Shown here one piece after another: positions 1 to 9,189 of a DNA stretch of 64,000 bases. The notes beneath the pieces were generated by a model. That model was not told the origin of the DNA, ran no database searches, and was given only the letters and a program-made list of their open reading frames with translations. The DNA is from Sphingomonadaceae bacterium (GTDB lineage Bacteria > Pseudomonadota > Alphaproteobacteria > Sphingomonadales > Sphingomonadaceae), in NCBI GenBank assembly GCA_020850455.1, contig JADZEQ010000001.1, forward strand, positions 1 through 64,000, read 5' to 3'. Positions within the stretch are counted from its first letter, which is position 1. Each line of letters begins with the position of its first letter. The position numbers were made by a program, and so were the translations under genes.

Positions 1-2
1 CC

Positions 3-935
3 AAGGCGTTCATCGCCGAACGCGGCTGGGACACCGCGATCACGGTCGGCTCGGGAAACGCCACGCGGCCGGCGCTGCTGACCGGCAGCAATGTCGAGAT
101 CTTCACCACCCTGACCGGGAAGCGATCACGGGTCGGCAGCGTCGAGGAAATCCTCGGCGACAAGGGGTTTGGCCGGCTGACGCGGCCGTTCATCCGCGAC
201 GAGACGGGAGCCGCCGATGCCGCGCAACGAGCCGCCGAGGCTCGTTTGGATCGGGCACGGCGCGAGATTTGCCGCAGCGGCCTCACGCTCCGTTGCGAGC
301 GCGGCGAGCACGCCGCCGATGGCGCGCCGGTCTGGCGGGTCTGGCTGATCCCGTCCAAACCGCTGCCCCTTACCGGGCTCAGTGCGCTGCGAGTTTGGCC
401 GATCACGCGGGGCGAAGGACATGCGCGCGATCTGCTGGAGCCGCTCCGGCAGGGACAGCCCGCCGACCTTGGCGCAATGCCCTTGGTCGACCTTACCCGG
501 TTCCTCGCCTGTCACCTGACGGACGAGACGGAAGACGTCTCGATCCTGTTCAGCACCGGGCTCATGATGGAGGGGCTGCCCGCAGAGCGCCACGCCGCCA
601 TCCTGCGCTGGGTGATCGACAGCAAGGACGCCTTCTTCCGCTATCTCCGCCTGCTCCTCTCCGAATTAGGCGATCCCTTCGCCGCCGCCCTCGCGGCGCA
701 GGACGGGTCAGGTCAGGGCGCTTGGCGCGCGGCAAGCGACGACGCGCCCATCCTCGAGGAGATGGTTCGGGCCTTCTGCCGGGGCGGAGACCAGCTTCGC
801 GCCATCGAACGGCTGATCGCACGCTTGGAAACCGGCGACGGTGACGATACCGATCCGATTCCGGCCGAGTTCCGCGCACTCTGGAATACATTCCGAATTG
901 CGCTCGCCACGCAGGATGCCGCGCATGCCGAATGA
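3..935 (+). CDS. Phospholipase-D-like (HKD-type) protein, 5' truncated by window start
   Basis: Open frame runs from the window edge: KAFIAERGWDTAITVGSGNATRPALLTGSNVEIFTTLTGKRSRVGS..., resembling the K..D...GSxN part of an HKD motif; 11-bp overlap with next CDS. Confidence 0.6.
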   Translation, partial: KAFIAERGWDTAITVGSGNATRPALLTGSNVEIFTTLTGKRSRVGSVEEILGDKGFGRLTRPFIRDETGAADAAQRAAEARLDRARREICRSGLTLRCERGEHAADGAPVWRVWLIPSKPLPLTGLSALRVWPITRGEGHARDLLEPLRQGQPADLGAMPLVDLTRFLACHLTDETEDVSILFSTGLMMEGLPAERHAAILRWVIDSKDAFFRYLRLLLSELGDPFAAALAAQDGSGQGAWRAASDDAPILEEMVRAFCRGGDQLRAIERLIARLETGDGDDTDPIPAEFRALWNTFRIALATQDAAHAE

Positions 936-3900
936 ACGGTTTCGCGCCGACGCGGCGCTCGCTCCCCTCAAGGTCTTTCAGCGGCGCACCGTCGACTACG
1001 TCTTCGATCGGCTCTACGGCCAGGACGATCCTGTCCGCCAGTTCCTGGTCGCCGACGAAGTCGGCCTCGGCAAGACGATGGTGGCGCGCGGGGTCATCGC
1101 CCGCATGATCGAACACCTGTGGGACAGCACCAAGCGGATCGACATCCTCTACATCTGCTCGAACCAGGCGATCGCCGCCCAGAACCTCAACCGGCTGAAC
1201 GTCCTCGGGCGGCGCGAGCTGGCCCTGCCGACCCGCATGACGCTCGTTCCCCTGCAACTGCGCGATCAGGCGGGCCTCGACGCCAACAGGGTGAACTTCA
1301 TCAGCCTGACGCCGGGCACGACCTTCGATCTGCGCTCCGCGACGGGCGTGACGCAGGAGCGCGCCTTGCTGTTCCATCTCCTGCGCGACCTCGTTACGCG
1401 CCCGCGCGGCCTGCACAATCTGTTGCAGGTCACGGCCGGCGTCGAGGGTTGGAACCGCGCCGTGGACAACCTCACCCTCGAAGGCGTCGACAAGCGCATC
1501 ATCGAGCGTTTCCGCCGCGACGTGCAGGCGGATCGCGACATCTTCGAGGAACTCGAACGGATTTGCGAACTCTTCCCGCGCCGCCGGGACACCTATCCCG
1601 CAGAAATGACACAGCCCCGCAACAGCCTGGTCGCCCGGCTCCGCGCCAAGCTGTCCCACGCCTGCGTGGATGCGCTGCAACCCGACCTCATCATCATGGA
1701 CGAGTTCCAGCGGTTTCGGGATTTGCTGCATGGCGACAGCGACGCGGCGATCCTCGCGCGCGAACTGTTCGACTACTCGGGAGGCGACGGGCACGCCGCC
1801 CGCACCTTGCTGCTCTCCGCCACACCCTACCGAATGCTCACGCTCGCCGGCGACGAGCCCGACGAAGGCGACCACTATCAGGACTTCCTTGAGACTCTGA
1901 GTTTCCTCTACGGCCGGGAAAAGGGGCCGGAGGTGGCAGCCACGCTGGCGCGTGAAATGCGCGCCTTCCGCGGCCTCTTGCATGCCCTGCCACAGTCACA
2001 TGCCTCAGCGGTCGAAACCCGCCAGACCATCGAACGGCGCCTGCGCCGTGTGATCGCCCGAACCGAGCGGGTCGCATCCACAGTCGAGCGCGACTCCATG
2101 ATGAGCGAGCCTCCCATCACGGTCTCGATCGCGCCCGCCGACCTTGCGCAGGCATCCGCCGTTTCTCAGGTGGCGCGCACACTTGATGCGCCGGAGATCA
2201 TCGAATACTGGAAGTCTTCGCCCTATCTGCTTAATTTCATGCGCCACTACAGCCTGAAGCGGCTGCTGGAAGACCAGATCGACGCGCCTTCGGCCGTGCT
2301 CCGCACCGCAATCCAGGCGGCTCGACCGGCCATGCTCGATCACGACGCCATCGACGCCTATGCGCCGCTGGACCCGGCCAACGGTCGCATGCGCGCGATC
2401 ATGGACGACATCTTCGGCCAGCATCTGGAACAGAACCTCTGGATACCCGCCGCCATGCCCTATTACGGCGAGGCGCGAGCCGGGGCGCCGCTGACCAAGG
2501 CGCTGATATTTTCGTCCTGGTCCATGGTGCCCGATGCGGTCGCAGCCCTGCTGTCCTACGAAGCCGAACGGCGCATGGGCGTCGGCGAATCCGGCCGGCG
2601 CTATTTCGAGCAGCATCGCCTGCGTCCCTTGCAGTTCCGGCAGGATCATGGCCGGCTCGCGGGTCTGCGCGCGCTGCTGCTGATCTATCCCTCGCCGGCG
2701 CTGGCCGAGCTGGCCGATCCGCTGGCGGTGTTCAGCGAGACGGGGGTCGCCTTGTCGCTGGAGGGAATGCGCTCCGCTGTGGGCGACCGCCTCAAGCCCG
2801 CCCTCGGTGCTTTGAAGGAAGGCGCGGTGTCGCATCAGGACGCGCACAGCGCCGAGTGGGCCGCCCCAGCCGTGATCGATGACCTGCTGGGCGCGCGATC
2901 CCGCGCCTGGCTGGAAGCGACCCACGGCATGCGCGCCCTGGCGAGCGAAGACGCCTTCCACGATCATATCACCGAACTGGCGGCAGCGGTGAAGACGCAC
3001 GACATCGGCGCTTTGTCCGACGATCTTTCGGACCTGCTGGTTGACGTCGCGCTCGGCAGTCCGGCCGTCTGCGCGCTTCGCGCCCTCAAGCGGATCGCGC
3101 CCGAGCTGGCGTGGGATGACCCACGCTTGCTCAGCGCCGCCGCTGAAGTCGCCTGGTCGTTCCGGGCGCTGTTCAATCAGCATGACGCGGTCGCCTTGCT
3201 GAGACGGGATACCGACGATCACTACTGGCGCCGCGTGCTGGCCTATTGCGCCCAGCACAACCTACAGGCCGTCCTGGACGAATACGCACATTACCTCGTC
3301 GATGCCGAAGGTCTCGGCGCCCGCCCAGCCGACGACCGCGCAATCGGTGTCGCTCGCGCCATGGCCCAGGCCCTCGCTATCCGCCCGTCGCAGATCGACG
3401 TCGATGACGTGCAGGTCGATGGAGAGTCCCTCGCCATCAGCAAGTTCCAGATGCGCGGACGCTTCGCGATGCGGCTCGCCGACTACAAGGACGAAGACGG
3501 CGCCGTCGCGCGGCTCGGAGGCGTGCGTGACGCCTTCAACTCACCGTTCCGGCCGTTCGTTCTCGCCACCACGTCAGTCGGCCAGGAAGGGCTGGACTTC
3601 CATCCCTATTGCTATCGCGTCTATCACTGGAACTTGCCGGGCAACCCGGTGGACCTCGAGCAGCGCGAAGGCCGCGTCCACCGCTTCAAGGGCCATGCCG
3701 TGCGCCTCAATCTGGCCGAACGCCAGGCCGCGGTCGTCAGGGGCCGTGGGCAGGCTCCTGACGATCCGTGGAAGCTGATGTTCGAGCACGCGCGATCCGA
3801 GGCGGCGGTCGACACCGATCTCATCCCCTATTGGATCTACGAAGGTTCCGTGCGCGTCGAACGGCGCGTGCCGATGCTGCCGTTCAGTCGGGAAGTCACG

Positions 3901-4074
3901 CGACTCGCCTGGCTCAAACGCAGCCTCACGGTCTATCGACTGGCCTTCGGTCAACCGCGGCAGGACGATCTGCTCGACTACCTGCAAACCCTGGCCGGCG
4001 ACGGCATGGACTCCAACCTGCTTACAGACCTGCAAATTCGGCTTGAGCCAGAGGTGTTCGACAGGTCAGCGTGA
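925..4074 (+). CDS. SF2/SNF2-type helicase (large, defence-island style)
   Basis: Walker A DEVGLGKT, Walker B IIMDEFQ, LLLSATPYRM (motif III), TSVGQEGLDFH and QREGRVHRFKGH (motifs V/VI); ATG 925 overlaps upstream stop by 11 bp. Confidence 0.88.
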   Translation: MPNERFRADAALAPLKVFQRRTVDYVFDRLYGQDDPVRQFLVADEVGLGKTMVARGVIARMIEHLWDSTKRIDILYICSNQAIAAQNLNRLNVLGRRELALPTRMTLVPLQLRDQAGLDANRVNFISLTPGTTFDLRSATGVTQERALLFHLLRDLVTRPRGLHNLLQVTAGVEGWNRAVDNLTLEGVDKRIIERFRRDVQADRDIFEELERICELFPRRRDTYPAEMTQPRNSLVARLRAKLSHACVDALQPDLIIMDEFQRFRDLLHGDSDAAILARELFDYSGGDGHAARTLLLSATPYRMLTLAGDEPDEGDHYQDFLETLSFLYGREKGPEVAATLAREMRAFRGLLHALPQSHASAVETRQTIERRLRRVIARTERVASTVERDSMMSEPPITVSIAPADLAQASAVSQVARTLDAPEIIEYWKSSPYLLNFMRHYSLKRLLEDQIDAPSAVLRTAIQAARPAMLDHDAIDAYAPLDPANGRMRAIMDDIFGQHLEQNLWIPAAMPYYGEARAGAPLTKALIFSSWSMVPDAVAALLSYEAERRMGVGESGRRYFEQHRLRPLQFRQDHGRLAGLRALLLIYPSPALAELADPLAVFSETGVALSLEGMRSAVGDRLKPALGALKEGAVSHQDAHSAEWAAPAVIDDLLGARSRAWLEATHGMRALASEDAFHDHITELAAAVKTHDIGALSDDLSDLLVDVALGSPAVCALRALKRIAPELAWDDPRLLSAAAEVAWSFRALFNQHDAVALLRRDTDDHYWRRVLAYCAQHNLQAVLDEYAHYLVDAEGLGARPADDRAIGVARAMAQALAIRPSQIDVDDVQVDGESLAISKFQMRGRFAMRLADYKDEDGAVARLGGVRDAFNSPFRPFVLATTSVGQEGLDFHPYCYRVYHWNLPGNPVDLEQREGRVHRFKGHAVRLNLAERQAAVVRGRGQAPDDPWKLMFEHARSEAAVDTDLIPYWIYEGSVRVERRVPMLPFSREVTRLAWLKRSLTVYRLAFGQPRQDDLLDYLQTLAGDGMDSNLLTDLQIRLEPEVFDRSA

Positions 4075-4351
4075 TGACCTCACCGCGCCTGGCTCCAAAT
4101 GCCCTTTGCGAGCGGGAAGACCACTCCGCATCCCCGCCTATTTATATCCCCCACCATCCGCCTTCCCTACGCCTGACGATTGATACTTCCCTGGCCACTT
4201 CCGCGCGCTCATGTTCGGTCGTGCAGGAGCGTGCGCCATCGAGGCTCGGCCAGCGTGTCGGTGCCTCTGAATGACCAACGCATTGCGAAATGCGTCTCGC
4301 GCTCGACCATCAACGATTATCAGCGGCAGGTCTCCTGCCGAAGGAGGGCGT

Positions 4352-4582
4352 ATGTCAGAGACCACATTCCTCACGCCGGAAGAGGTGGCCGAACGCTATC
4401 GTGGCAGCGTTTCGGTCGGCACCCTTCGGAACTGGCGTGCGATGAAGATCGGGCCGTCGTTCGTAAAAATCGGCAAAGCGGTGCTCTACCGGATCGACGA
4501 GCTTGAGGCGTGGGACGACAGGAATCGTGTGCAGTGCCGCGCCCCGAAGCGAATTGAGCAAAGCGCCATGGATCGAGCTTGA
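4352..4582 (+). CDS. Small helix-turn-helix (excisionase/MerR-like) protein
   Basis: MSETTFLTPEEVAERYRGSVSVGTLRNWRAMKIGPSFVKIGKAVLYRIDELEAW; AAGGAGGG SD upstream. Confidence 0.8.
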   Translation: MSETTFLTPEEVAERYRGSVSVGTLRNWRAMKIGPSFVKIGKAVLYRIDELEAWDDRNRVQCRAPKRIEQSAMDRA

Positions 4583-4808
4583 TCGCTCAGCACAAATGGC
4601 GGGCGCGCCGGTTGGCGCTCCCGACGCGCCCGCCCGCCTTCGGTTCATGCGAGGCGAACCGCCCCTCATGCGGCTGGACCATATGACGGCCAGCCTGGTG
4701 GGCCTCATGCGGGTTCGCCGCCATTCCCACCGCCATGCTTGATCCGCCCCACGGTGCGGCTTCTCCCATGGTCCCCGCGCTTATCGGGTCCGGGTCCCCA
4801 TATCTGAC

Positions 4809-5744
4809 TCAGTCGCTCGGCGTTTTCGCAATCGGGCCGAGCGTGTCGATCTCGGCGATCTTCTGAAACTCGCTGAGATAGTCCTGCTGATGGGTCGCCA
4901 ACCAACGGACCACGCGATTGTTCGCAAGGAGCTTGGCGACGTATCCACGCGCGACGGTCAAATGCAGATTGTCGATGCCGTAGGTTTCCTCGACCGACTT
5001 GACCTGCGTCTGGAGCGCCGCCAGTTCCCGCTCCATCCGGGCGATCTGTTGACCCGAGGGCGTCGGCTTGCCGCCGCCCTTTCCCCTCTTGGTGGCGGCA
5101 AGCTGGTTTTCGGATGTCGCCGCGCGCAACGCGCGGGCAAACATGACCGTGAAATTGTTCTGGCCGATCATCAGATCGGCGGCTTCGATCTGCCGCACGG
5201 CCGTCATCTGACGCAGAATGTCGAACACCTTCATCGAGCAAGGCGTGTCTTTCAGCATCTCGGCCGCCTCGGGGCTGATCCCTTCCAGCAGCCGGAAACG
5301 CCGCAGCACTGACTCGACCTGGAGGTTCAGGGCCGCGGCGATGTCGGCGGATGACACGCCTCGATCCATCGCGCGCGCAATCATCCGGTGCTCCTGGATC
5401 GGCGGGATGCGGTTGACGCGCTTGTTGTAGGTATAGGTGTCGTCGTCAGAGGCGAGCAGGCACTCCACCTCAGCGATGCCGAGTTCCTTCAGCGCTTCCA
5501 GCCGAAGGTGGCCATCCAGGAGAAACCAGGTTCCGGCGTTATTTTCATCCGCCATAACGACGGGCGCTTCGATCAGGCCGATCGCCTTGATGGAACTCAG
5601 AACCTGCGAATAGGACCGGCTCGCCTTGGCGCCGTTCGGCAACGTCTTGAGCGGAACGATCGCCGCGACAGGAATTGTCAGGAAGTCTCGGTCGAAGGCG
5701 AGATGAATACGCCCATCCTCCCGTCCCCTCGGTTCATCTGCCAT
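4809..5744 (-). CDS. ParB/RepB-like protein (ParB N-terminal domain plus RepB-like C-terminal region), copy 2
   Basis: ParB-like core ...LLDGHLRLEALKELG...NRIPPIQEHRMIARAMDRGVSSADIAAALNL; overlaps preceding RepB-like gene by 11 bp. Confidence 0.8.
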   Translation of the reverse strand: MADEPRGREDGRIHLAFDRDFLTIPVAAIVPLKTLPNGAKASRSYSQVLSSIKAIGLIEAPVVMADENNAGTWFLLDGHLRLEALKELGIAEVECLLASDDDTYTYNKRVNRIPPIQEHRMIARAMDRGVSSADIAAALNLQVESVLRRFRLLEGISPEAAEMLKDTPCSMKVFDILRQMTAVRQIEAADLMIGQNNFTVMFARALRAATSENQLAATKRGKGGGKPTPSGQQIARMERELAALQTQVKSVEETYGIDNLHLTVARGYVAKLLANNRVVRWLATHQQDYLSEFQKIAEIDTLGPIAKTPSD

Positions 5745-6642
5745 GATCGCCTCCCGAAACGCGGACTTTGAGCGCCCGAGGCATGGTCGCCAGCCCTTCC
5801 GCTCTCAGCAGATTGATGAAGCCGTCGTTGGCGAGCAGATCCTTCAGCGCCTCGACGACGAACAGCAGGCGGGTCTGCGTGAAATCCGACTTCTTGACGA
5901 GCAGGCGCTGCTTTTCCGCTTCACGTTGATAGACCTGCATGAGATCGGCGGCGGTCATTCGGCGGACCCCGGTGCCTTTCCGACCCAACCGCCCGGCAGG
6001 CAAACCTCCCTTGCGCTGGCTTCGCATCCGCATGTCGAGCAGGCGGCGGACGGCGGCCAGCTTCTTGCCCCTGAGCTTGCCGGTCTCATAGGCGTCAAGG
6101 AGCAGATTCTGTGCCTCTTCCGTCTCCGACTTGGAAATCTCCATCGCCAAGGTGATCGGAATGAGCCCGGTTTCGACCGCGGCCACCAACCGTTCCTCGC
6201 CGCGCTCAAGAAGCGAAGCGATCATATTCACCCAGGACGCCCCGACGCCGATCTTCTCGGCGATCTCGGCATCGCTATAGCCGCGAGACCTCAGAGCGCC
6301 GATCTCTTTCATGACGTCTATGGGCCGTGGGGTGCGCCGCGCGATATTCTCGACCAGGCTCATCACGAGACACTCGCTCTCGCTGGCCTCGATCACCACG
6401 GCCGGAATCTCCGTCTGACCCAGCATCTGGAAGGCTTCCAGCCGGCCTTCGCCACAGACGAGATCGTATCTCGGCCCCCCGGCGCCATCACGGCGGCTCA
6501 CCGTGATCGGACGCTTCAGGCCGATGGCCTCAATGTTGTTCACGATCTCCCGGTGCTGACGCTTGTTGCGCGCGCGTGGATTCAGAACGGTGATCCGGGA
6601 GATCGGGATCATTTCGACCCTGTTCGGACGGACGGCAGGCAT
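5734..6642 (-). CDS. ParB/RepB-like protein, copy 1
   Basis: ISRITVLNPRARNKRQHREIVNNIEAIGLKRPITVSRR...LVCGEGRLEAFQMLG...SLVENIARR (ParB boxes); start ATG overlaps recombinase stop (TGATG). Confidence 0.85.
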   Translation of the reverse strand: MPAVRPNRVEMIPISRITVLNPRARNKRQHREIVNNIEAIGLKRPITVSRRDGAGGPRYDLVCGEGRLEAFQMLGQTEIPAVVIEASESECLVMSLVENIARRTPRPIDVMKEIGALRSRGYSDAEIAEKIGVGASWVNMIASLLERGEERLVAAVETGLIPITLAMEISKSETEEAQNLLLDAYETGKLRGKKLAAVRRLLDMRMRSQRKGGLPAGRLGRKGTGVRRMTAADLMQVYQREAEKQRLLVKKSDFTQTRLLFVVEALKDLLANDGFINLLRAEGLATMPRALKVRVSGGDHGR

Positions 6643-8207
6643 CAAGCGGCCTCCCCAAGAGGAATGGGCGTGGCAATGTCGTAGAGAAGCTCGAGGCCGT
6701 CGAAGCGATAAGCGTCGAGCCCGAGCGTATTCTCCTCTCCCAGCCGCAGCTTTTCGGAGAGCATGTCGATACGCGGGAACAGGTAGTAGTCGAACGGCGC
6801 GCGATTGGCGCTGTCCATTCGCACGACGATCGTGATGTCGGGCGCGAGCGAGGTGTCGAAGCGCAGATGCCACCGCAGCAGCCCGGTCGGCGTCTCGACG
6901 CATCGGGCCACCACCACCGAGAGGCTGAACTCGCCGTTGACGATCACCCGGTCGGTCTGAAGATCCTGCCAGGCGTCGCTACCCGCAGCCCGCAATCCGT
7001 CGAGCACCTCGCGGACGATTTCGGGATGGAGCTTACGCAGCTCGCGGTTGATTTCGACATATCGGTAGTCGCGATCCGGCGTGAAGCCCACGAGGCCGTA
7101 GGCGCGAAGCAGGCTGCCAAAGCGAGAGCTATAGGCGCTACTGGATGGCATCCCCTCGCATTCGTCGATGACGATGCCGGACAGCAAACCCCTCTGTTGG
7201 TAGAGCTTCCTCAGAGATTGGAGCATCTCCTCGTCACTCAAACGGAAGGAGCGCGCGCTGATGATGGTCTTGGCCGCCTCGAACAATTCCCGTTCGACGA
7301 CGGCCACGAAGGCGTCCGGCGACCTGATCCACATCTCGGGATCGTTCTGGACGCGCTTTTTCTTCAGCTTGAAGGAGCGACGATTCCATACGTTGTCGCC
7401 GACGTATTTCTCGTTGATCAGAATCTGATGGACCGTTCCCCTGGTCCAGGGTCGTCCAAGATCGGTCGGTAGGCCCCGTTGGTTGAGATCGGCAGCGATC
7501 TCCCGCTCGCTGTATCCCTGATGGACGAAGGCTTGGTAGATGCCGCGCACCAGATCGACTTCTTCCGCCGGGCCAAGCGTCAGGATCACCCGATCGGTCT
7601 GGATGCTCTTGTGCTCCCCACGGCCCAGAACCCCTTTGATGACGCCATGCTCGTCGATCAGGGTTCGGCGGAGACCGAAGCCGGCGGGTCCGCCCTGACG
7701 GTAGCCCTTCTCGATCAGCCGGCCCTGGCCCGCAAAGACCTTGGTCGATAGCTCGCGGCTATACTCGCCGGCCATCGCACGCTTGACGCCTTTAACGATG
7801 GTCGAGATTGGGCTGCCATCGTTGTCGAATTGCTCCGCGCAATACTCGACGGCGATGCCGGCGCGTCGGCAGATATACTCGTAATAGGCGCTCTCGTCGG
7901 CATCCTGAAAACGCCCCCAGCGGCTGACGTCATAGACGAGAACCAAGGTGAAATCGGTGTTCCCGGACTGCACGTCCTCGATGAGCTGTCTGAGCGCGTC
8001 GCGTCCCTCAATCTTGAGGCCGCTTTTCCCCGCATCGGCATAGGTTCTGACGATCTCTATTCCGCGGGCTTCAGCATACTGCTTGATCGCGTCGGACTGG
8101 TTTTCGGTCGAATATTTTTGATGGTCCGTGGACATGCGGACGTATTCGGCAGCCCGAAGAGGACGTTCAGGCTGCCCTGACCGATCATCGTAAAGTCGCT
8201 GGCCCAT
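6642..8207 (-). CDS. Large serine recombinase (recombinase family protein)
   Basis: N-terminal resolvase domain RAAEYVRMSTDHQKYSTENQSDAIKQYAEARGIEIV...SGLKIEGRDALRQLIEDV...VYDVSRWGR plus Recombinase domain and long C-terminus. Confidence 0.93.
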   Translation of the reverse strand: MGQRLYDDRSGQPERPLRAAEYVRMSTDHQKYSTENQSDAIKQYAEARGIEIVRTYADAGKSGLKIEGRDALRQLIEDVQSGNTDFTLVLVYDVSRWGRFQDADESAYYEYICRRAGIAVEYCAEQFDNDGSPISTIVKGVKRAMAGEYSRELSTKVFAGQGRLIEKGYRQGGPAGFGLRRTLIDEHGVIKGVLGRGEHKSIQTDRVILTLGPAEEVDLVRGIYQAFVHQGYSEREIAADLNQRGLPTDLGRPWTRGTVHQILINEKYVGDNVWNRRSFKLKKKRVQNDPEMWIRSPDAFVAVVERELFEAAKTIISARSFRLSDEEMLQSLRKLYQQRGLLSGIVIDECEGMPSSSAYSSRFGSLLRAYGLVGFTPDRDYRYVEINRELRKLHPEIVREVLDGLRAAGSDAWQDLQTDRVIVNGEFSLSVVVARCVETPTGLLRWHLRFDTSLAPDITIVVRMDSANRAPFDYYLFPRIDMLSEKLRLGEENTLGLDAYRFDGLELLYDIATPIPLGEAA

Positions 8208-8231
8208 CACATTACGCCCTCCCGAAATTGC

Positions 8232-8262
8232 CTGCGGCGGTCCGGGCGACCTACCGCCGCAG
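8232..8262. promoter_or_regulatory. Perfect 10-bp inverted repeat (CTGCGGCGGT-N11-ACCGCCGCAG) in the recombinase/HTH divergent intergenic region
   Basis: Read directly from sequence. Confidence 0.6.
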
Positions 8263-8325
8263 CGCATGACGGGCCTCTGCCGCCACTCCGCACGGAAACC
8301 AGTTTAGCTGCGGAGAAAACGGAAG

Positions 8326-8955
8326 ATGTTGCCGAAAACGGGCAGGAAATTTCCCCTATGGACAGGCGTTCTTGGCGGACGTGACACCTACGCGCAGACC
8401 ATCGCCGAGCTGCTGCGCAAAGAGCATGGAGACAGCCGCCGTGCGATCAAGCAGCTCATGCGTCAGACGGATGCGAGCGAGAGGACCGTGAAGCATTGGC
8501 TCTCAGCGCAGCACGGGCCGGATACGGTGTATTTCCTGCGCCTGGTGGTTTCGTCGCCCGTCATCAGGGCCTTTGTTCTCGGCCTGCTCGAAGGCCCGGC
8601 GGCGATCCCGTTGACCGGCCCGGTGGATCGCATATCGCTTGCCAGAGCCCGTGAAGCCTATGCGGCCGGCGAAGCCGCTGGCGGACGTTCAGCAACGGGT
8701 GCGCGAGAATATGACCCTGAACGTGTCCCTGAACGTGACCCTATAAATGTCCCTGATCGGGCAGAGATCAATGAGCGACAACGCTGGTTTCTGAGCCGAG
8801 TCGTCGAGGGTCGATGCGACGCTAGGGAGATCGCAGCTGTTTGGGACGTCAGTCTGAAAACCGCGCGACGGGACATCGCCGCGCTCAAGGCGGCAGATCT
8901 CATATGCTATGTTGGATCACGGAGGAAAGGGCGGTATCGCAAGACGACTGGATAG
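8326..8955 (+). CDS. HTH-containing putative regulator (N-terminal HTH-like, C-terminal winged-helix/DeoR-like)
   Basis: NERQRWFLSRVVEGRCDAREIAAVWDVSLKTARRDIAALKAADLICYVGSRRKGRYR; divergent from recombinase. Confidence 0.6.
   Translation: MLPKTGRKFPLWTGVLGGRDTYAQTIAELLRKEHGDSRRAIKQLMRQTDASERTVKHWLSAQHGPDTVYFLRLVVSSPVIRAFVLGLLEGPAAIPLTGPVDRISLARAREAYAAGEAAGGRSATGAREYDPERVPERDPINVPDRAEINERQRWFLSRVVEGRCDAREIAAVWDVSLKTARRDIAALKAADLICYVGSRRKGRYRKTTG
8712..8759 (+). repeat. Four tandem degenerate 12-mers (consensus TGWCCCTGAACG) inside the HTH gene
   Basis: TGACCCTGAACG TGTCCCTGAACG TGACCCTATAAA TGTCCCTGATCG. Confidence 0.85.
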
Positions 8956-9189
8956 CCGGAATGCCAGCTCGTGGATGCCCCGAGGGGCTCCGCCGAATCG
9001 GTGGGCTTGAATTGTGAGGCGGAAAGGATGAAGTTCGGTGCCGTGCGTGACGCGAACTCGCTGAGCGCGCTGATGATCGCCCGTGACGATCACGATAGCG
9101 CATTAAGTGCAGCTCCCAAACCCCGGCACCACCTTCAGGGGTTCTTCAAAAAAATCATTGAATATCAAAATGATAATGAACTCCGTGGG

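Noticed and set aside
562-1983. 473-aa minus-strand ORF opposite the helicase
   Set aside because: Antisense shadow ORF in GC-rich DNA; arginine/glycine-rich low-complexity translation; the + strand helicase motifs are clear.
2005-3258. 417-aa minus-strand ORF
   Set aside because: Antisense to the conserved helicase; no recognisable domain.
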